This document shows positions 22,461 through 25,895 of a stretch of 25,895 nt of DNA, in pieces (position 1 is the first letter of the stretch; the number at the start of each line of letters is the position of its first letter). A program made the translations under genes and the position numbers. The notes beneath the pieces were generated by a model that did not search any database, had not been told where the DNA came from, and worked only from the letters and a program-made list of their open reading frames with translations. Origin of the DNA: Actinobacillus sp. (GTDB lineage Bacteria > Pseudomonadota > Gammaproteobacteria > Enterobacterales > Pasteurellaceae); contig JAHHQY010000019.1 in assembly GCA_020026115.1 (NCBI GenBank), positions 1 through 25,895 on the forward strand, in the 5' to 3' direction.

Positions 22461-23756
22461 ATGTCATCTATTGAAACAACACAAGGCTTAGAGCGCCGTG
22501 TACAAATTTCTGTACCAGCTGAAACTGTAGAAAAAGCGGTACGCGAAGAATTAAAACGCGTAGCAAAAACTGCACGCGTAGACGGTTTCCGTAAAGGTAA
22601 AGTCCCAGCGGCGATGATCGAAAAACTTTACGGCGCATCGGTTCGTCAAGAAGTTCTAGGTCAATTATTACAAGACGCTTTCTTCAAAAAAATGATGGAA
22701 GAAAAAGTCAACTTAGCAGGCCGTCCAACTTTCTCTGTAGATCAATTTGAAGCAGGTAAAGATTTAGAATTCACAGCAACTTTTGAAGTTTTCCCAGAAG
22801 TTGAATTAAAAGACTTAGAATCAATCGAAGTTGAAAAACCAGTCGTTGAAATTGCCGAAGCTGACGTTGAAAAAATGATTGACGTTTTACGCAAACAACA
22901 AGCAACTTGGAAAGAAGTTGAAGGCGAAGCTAAAGCCGATGATCGCGTAACAATTGATTTCGCAGGTTCTATCGATGGTGAAGCATTCGAAGGCGGTAAA
23001 GCGGAAGATTTCGTTTTATTAATGGGTCAAGGCCGTATGATTCCAGGTTTTGAAGAAGGTATCGTTGCACACAAAGCTGGCGAACAATTCGATATCGAAG
23101 TGACCTTCCCTGAAGAATATCACGCAGAACATCTTAAAGGTAAAAAAGCCGTATTTGCGATCAACTTGAAAAAAGTTGAAGAAATGGAATTACCTGAATT
23201 AACTGATGAATTTGTAGCTAAATTCGGTCCTAGCATCAAATCAGTTGAAGATTTACGCGCAGATATTCTAAAAAATATGCAACGTGAATTAAAAAATGCA
23301 GTAAAAGCACGCGTTAAAGCACAAGTTTTAGAAGGTTTATTAAAAGCGAATGAAATTGATGTTCCTTCTGCAACAATCGAACAAGAAATCGAAGTGTTAC
23401 GCAACCAAGCTGCACAACGTTTTGGCGGTAACAAAGAACAAGCGGCACAATTACCACGTGAATTATTCGAAGGCGAAGCAAAACGTCGCGTACAAGTTGG
23501 TTTATTATTAGGCGAAGTGATCGCTACAAATAAATTTGTTGCAGACGAAGAACGCGTTAAAGCAATGTTAGAAGAAATGGCATCTGCTTACGAACAACCG
23601 AAAGAAGTGGTTGAATACTACCAAGGTAACCAACAGTTAATGAACAGCTTACGTAACGTAGTATTAGAAGAACAAGCTATTGACGCATTACTTGAAAAAG
23701 CAAAAGTAAGCGAAAAAGCGATGACTTTTGATGAAGTAATGGCAGCACAAGCTTAA
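22461..23756 (+). CDS. tig: Trigger factor
   Basis: Trigger factor is the ribosome-bound chaperone that meets nascent chains first. It has 431 residues (E. coli 432). The ribosome-binding domain carries GFRKGKVP at 42-49, including the F-R-K contact. The FKBP-type isomerase domain (about 150-245; RVTIDFAGSIDGEAFEGG, GFEEGIVAHKAGE) and the two-armed C-terminal substrate domain follow. GAGGTAA precedes the ATG at 22461. tig-clpP-clpX is the usual gammaproteobacterial order. A hairpin between tig and clpP partly separates their expression. Confidence 0.98.
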   Translation: MSSIETTQGLERRVQISVPAETVEKAVREELKRVAKTARVDGFRKGKVPAAMIEKLYGASVRQEVLGQLLQDAFFKKMMEEKVNLAGRPTFSVDQFEAGKDLEFTATFEVFPEVELKDLESIEVEKPVVEIAEADVEKMIDVLRKQQATWKEVEGEAKADDRVTIDFAGSIDGEAFEGGKAEDFVLLMGQGRMIPGFEEGIVAHKAGEQFDIEVTFPEEYHAEHLKGKKAVFAINLKKVEEMELPELTDEFVAKFGPSIKSVEDLRADILKNMQRELKNAVKARVKAQVLEGLLKANEIDVPSATIEQEIEVLRNQAAQRFGGNKEQAAQLPRELFEGEAKRRVQVGLLLGEVIATNKFVADEERVKAMLEEMASAYEQPKEVVEYYQGNQQLMNSLRNVVLEEQAIDALLEKAKVSEKAMTFDEVMAAQA

Positions 23757-23780
23757 TTCATCTAAATCACTCTTTGCTAA

Positions 23781-23819
23781 AAAAGTGCGGTTGTTTTCTG
23801 TAAAATAACCGCACTTTTT
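23781..23819 (+). terminator. Terminator after tig made of two Haemophilus-type uptake signals
   Basis: AAAAGTGCGGTT (23781-23792) and AACCGCACTTTT (23807-23818) form a perfect 12-bp stem with a 14-base loop. Each arm contains AAGTGCGGT, the known Haemophilus uptake signal core. Such inverted pairs often serve as terminators in Haemophilus. These are the only exact copies I found in the window. Confidence 0.9.
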
Positions 23820-23868
23820 ACTATTTATTATTTATAAAAATTGAAACTCATAATCAAGAGAGGTCACC

Positions 23869-24471
23869 ATGAGCGTAATTCCTATGGTCGTTGAGCAAAC
23901 ATCGCGCGGCGAACGTTCTTATGATATTTATTCACGTTTATTAAAAGAACGCGTGATTTTTTTAAGTGGCGAAGTCGCCGATCCCATGGCGAATTTAATT
24001 GTTGCCCAACTACTGTTCCTTGAAGCGGAAGATCCTAACAAAGAAATTAGTTTATATATCAATTCTCCAGGCGGAAGTGTCACCGCGGGAATGGCAATTT
24101 ATGACACCATGCAATTTATTAAACCAGATGTACGCACCGTTTGTATCGGTCAAGCCTGTTCGATGGGCGCTTTTTTATTAGCAGGTGGCGCAAAAGGTAA
24201 GCGCGTAGCTCTACCTAATGCACGCGTGATGATCCATCAACCTTTAGGCGGTTTTCGTGGTCAAGCCACAGATATCCAAATTCACGCCCAAGAAATTTTA
24301 AAAATCAAACAAACCTTAAACGAACGTTTAGCTTTCCACACAGGTAAAGATGTTGCGACCATTGAAAAAGATACCGAGCGCGATAATTTTATGTCTGCAC
24401 AAGAAGCGAAAAGTTACGGTTTAGTTGATGAAGTTTATGTCACGCGAGATGACATCGTGGGAAATAAATAA
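23869..24471 (+). CDS. clpP: ATP-dependent Clp protease proteolytic subunit
   Basis: ClpP is the serine protease chamber that works with ClpX or ClpA. It has 200 residues with little or no propeptide compared with the E. coli precursor (207). The catalytic triad is S98 (GQACSMGAFLL), H123 (MIHQPLGG) and D172 (ERDNFMS). GAGAGG precedes the ATG at 23869. clpX begins 9 bases after the stop, so the two are co-translated and made together. Confidence 0.98.
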   Translation: MSVIPMVVEQTSRGERSYDIYSRLLKERVIFLSGEVADPMANLIVAQLLFLEAEDPNKEISLYINSPGGSVTAGMAIYDTMQFIKPDVRTVCIGQACSMGAFLLAGGAKGKRVALPNARVMIHQPLGGFRGQATDIQIHAQEILKIKQTLNERLAFHTGKDVATIEKDTERDNFMSAQEAKSYGLVDEVYVTRDDIVGNK

Positions 24472-24480
24472 GGAATTATC

Positions 24481-25749
24481 ATGGAAAAAAATAAAGATAG
24501 TTTAACTTGTTCATTTTGTGGCAAAGATCATAACCAAGTCGCACGCATTATTGCGGGCAAAGATGGGTATATTTGCAATGAATGTATCGAAACTTGTCAT
24601 GAAATTTTAACGGATGCGAAAGCAGAAGGGCGAGGCGATGCTTGGGAAGAAAATCACAGCGAAAAAGACAGCTTCGCGCCGAAAAAATTACCGACCCCGC
24701 ATGAAATTCGCGCCCATTTAGATGAATACGTCATTGGACAAGATTACGCGAAAAAAGTCCTTTCCGTCGCGGTATATAATCATTACAAACGCTTACAATC
24801 CCATCAAAATTTAACCGATGTGGAATTAGGTAAAAGTAATATTTTATTAATTGGCCCAACAGGTAGCGGTAAAACATTACTTGCGCAAACAATGTCAAAA
24901 ATGCTTGATGTTCCTTTCGCTATGGCTGATGCAACCACTTTAACTGAAGCCGGTTATGTGGGCGAAGACGTAGAAAATGTCTTGCAAAAATTACTACAAA
25001 GCTGTGATTTTGACATCGAAAAAGCCGAAAAAGGGATTATTTACATTGATGAAATTGACAAAATTACGCGCAAATCAGAAAACGCTTCAATTACACGTGA
25101 TGTGTCAGGTGAAGGCGTCCAACAAGCCTTATTAAAACTAATTGAAGGAACGGTTGCCAATATTCCTCCGCAAGGTGGACGTAAACACCCAAATCAAGAA
25201 ATGATTCGTTTAGATACATCGAAAATTCTCTTTATTTGCGGTGGTGCTTTTGCAGGCTTAGATAAAGTTGTCGAACGTCGCCTTAACAAAGGTAGCACAG
25301 GAATTGGTTTTAATGCTGAAGTGAAAACAGAAGAAAGCAAAGCCACATTAAGTGAATTATTTAGTCAAATCGAACCCGATGATTTAATGAAATTTGGTTT
25401 AATTCCAGAATTTATTGGTCGTTTACCGGTTACCGCGCCATTAAATGAATTAGATGAAGAGGCCTTAATTGCGATTTTAACTGAACCGAAAAATGCGTTA
25501 ACCAAACAATACCAAGCATTATTTGGTTTAGAAAATGTAAAATTAACCTTTACGGATAAAGCTTTACAAGCCATCGCGCGCAAAGCCCTTGAACGCAAAA
25601 CAGGTGCACGAGGTTTACGTTCCATTATGGAAGCCTTGTTATTAGATACAATGTATGATTTACCATCGCTAGAAAATTTACAAGAAGTTGTGGTAGAAGA
25701 AGAATGCATTACAAATAATGAAGCACCAAAACTAATTTATCTGGCATAA
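24481..25749 (+). CDS. clpX: ATP-dependent Clp protease ATP-binding subunit ClpX
   Basis: ClpX is the AAA+ unfoldase that feeds substrates to ClpP. It has 422 residues (E. coli 424). The zinc-binding domain has C10, C13, C32 and C35. Walker A is GPTGSGKT at 125-132, the pore loop GYVG at 158-161 and Walker B IIYIDEID at about 186-193; the RKH loop (GGRKHPNQE) and the ClpP-contacting IGF loop (TGIGFNAE) are present. AAGGA overlaps the clpP stop. The linker between the zinc domain and the AAA+ module contains FAPK (65-68), encoded by a copy of the dispersed motif. A terminator follows. Confidence 0.98.
   Translation: MEKNKDSLTCSFCGKDHNQVARIIAGKDGYICNECIETCHEILTDAKAEGRGDAWEENHSEKDSFAPKKLPTPHEIRAHLDEYVIGQDYAKKVLSVAVYNHYKRLQSHQNLTDVELGKSNILLIGPTGSGKTLLAQTMSKMLDVPFAMADATTLTEAGYVGEDVENVLQKLLQSCDFDIEKAEKGIIYIDEIDKITRKSENASITRDVSGEGVQQALLKLIEGTVANIPPQGGRKHPNQEMIRLDTSKILFICGGAFAGLDKVVERRLNKGSTGIGFNAEVKTEESKATLSELFSQIEPDDLMKFGLIPEFIGRLPVTAPLNELDEEALIAILTEPKNALTKQYQALFGLENVKLTFTDKALQAIARKALERKTGARGLRSIMEALLLDTMYDLPSLENLQEVVVEEECITNNEAPKLIYLA
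24673..24683 (-). repeat. TTCGCGCCGAA motif inside clpX
   Basis: This exact copy encodes F-A-P-K in the ClpX interdomain linker, with an A-rich flank after it. It reads in the CGCGCCGAA orientation on the plus strand. Confidence 0.75.
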
Positions 25750-25756
25750 AAAACGA

Positions 25757-25783
25757 AAACGCACCTTAAGGTGCGTTTTTTTA
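25757..25783 (+). terminator. Rho-independent terminator after clpX
   Basis: AAACGCACC (25757-25765) and GGTGCGTTT form a palindrome with a TTAA centre, followed by a T tract. It lies 8 bases after the clpX stop. Confidence 0.92.
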
Positions 25784-25813
25784 GAAAAAGCGAAAAGAAA
25801 AATTTTCCAAAAA

Positions 25814-25853
25814 TTCGGTGCGAGAGAAATTTTTTTAAGTAACTCGCGCCGAA
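25814..25853. repeat. Inverted pair of the dispersed motif after clpX
   Basis: TTCGGTGCGAG (25814-25824, one mismatch) and CTCGCGCCGAA (25843-25853, exact) are inverted and 18 bases apart; they pair with one wobble. The loop is AT-rich. It may end a gene arriving from the right on the minus strand. Confidence 0.75.
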
Positions 25854-25895
25854 AAAAGGTAAAAAGTGTTCGGATTGATTTTTAAATAAACGGCG

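Overview
The window is a stretch of chromosome from a member of the Pasteurellaceae. Most proteins are close in sequence to Haemophilus-type orthologues, and several neighbourhoods match that family: queH-ispB divergent from rplU-rpmA-yhbE-obgE, tig-clpP-clpX, and aspS-nudB beside ruvBAC-yebC. One inverted pair of the Haemophilus-type uptake signal (AAGTGCGGT) follows tig. I cannot name the genus from the sequence alone.

Layout. Bases 1-1960 are extremely AT-rich (about 13-20% GC in lines I sampled, against roughly 40% elsewhere). They hold the 3' part of a membrane-anchored pentapeptide-repeat-like protein and an unrecognised 245-residue basic protein, and look like acquired DNA. From 1970 the window is core genome: rluC, aspS and nudB on +; then ruvB, ruvA, ruvC and yebC on -, inverted relative to their usual collinear order with aspS-nudB; then queH and ispB on -. 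Divergent from ispB are rplU, rpmA, a yhbE-type EamA transporter and obgE on +. Next come a CydDC-like ABC exporter pair and slyD on -, yeiH on +, a YwiC-like membrane protein and a YafD-like phosphodiesterase on -, an NhaP-type antiporter on +, and finally tig, clpP and clpX on +.

Functionally the core genes cover rRNA pseudouridylation (rluC), tRNA charging and modification (aspS, queH), ribosome structure, assembly and elongation (rplU, rpmA, obgE, yebC), recombination (ruvABC), quinone side-chain and folate precursors (ispB, nudB), and protein folding and turnover (slyD, tig, clpP, clpX).

The most striking signal is not a gene. A short motif, TTCGGCGCG (reverse complement CGCGCCGAA), occurs 16 times exactly from base 3008 onward, with further one-mismatch copies; my rough chance expectation is about 0.06. 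Its extended form is about [CT]TCGCGCCGAAaTTTTT. It lies in both strands, in intergenic inverted pairs that act as hairpins or terminators, and inside coding regions at permissive linkers. It is absent from the AT-rich segment. Its density (about one per 1.4 kb here) resembles that of a DNA uptake signal, while the canonical Haemophilus signal occurs only as one pair. It may be an uptake-signal-like element of a different type; this is a hypothesis. No tRNA, rRNA, CRISPR array, prophage or intact insertion sequence was seen.
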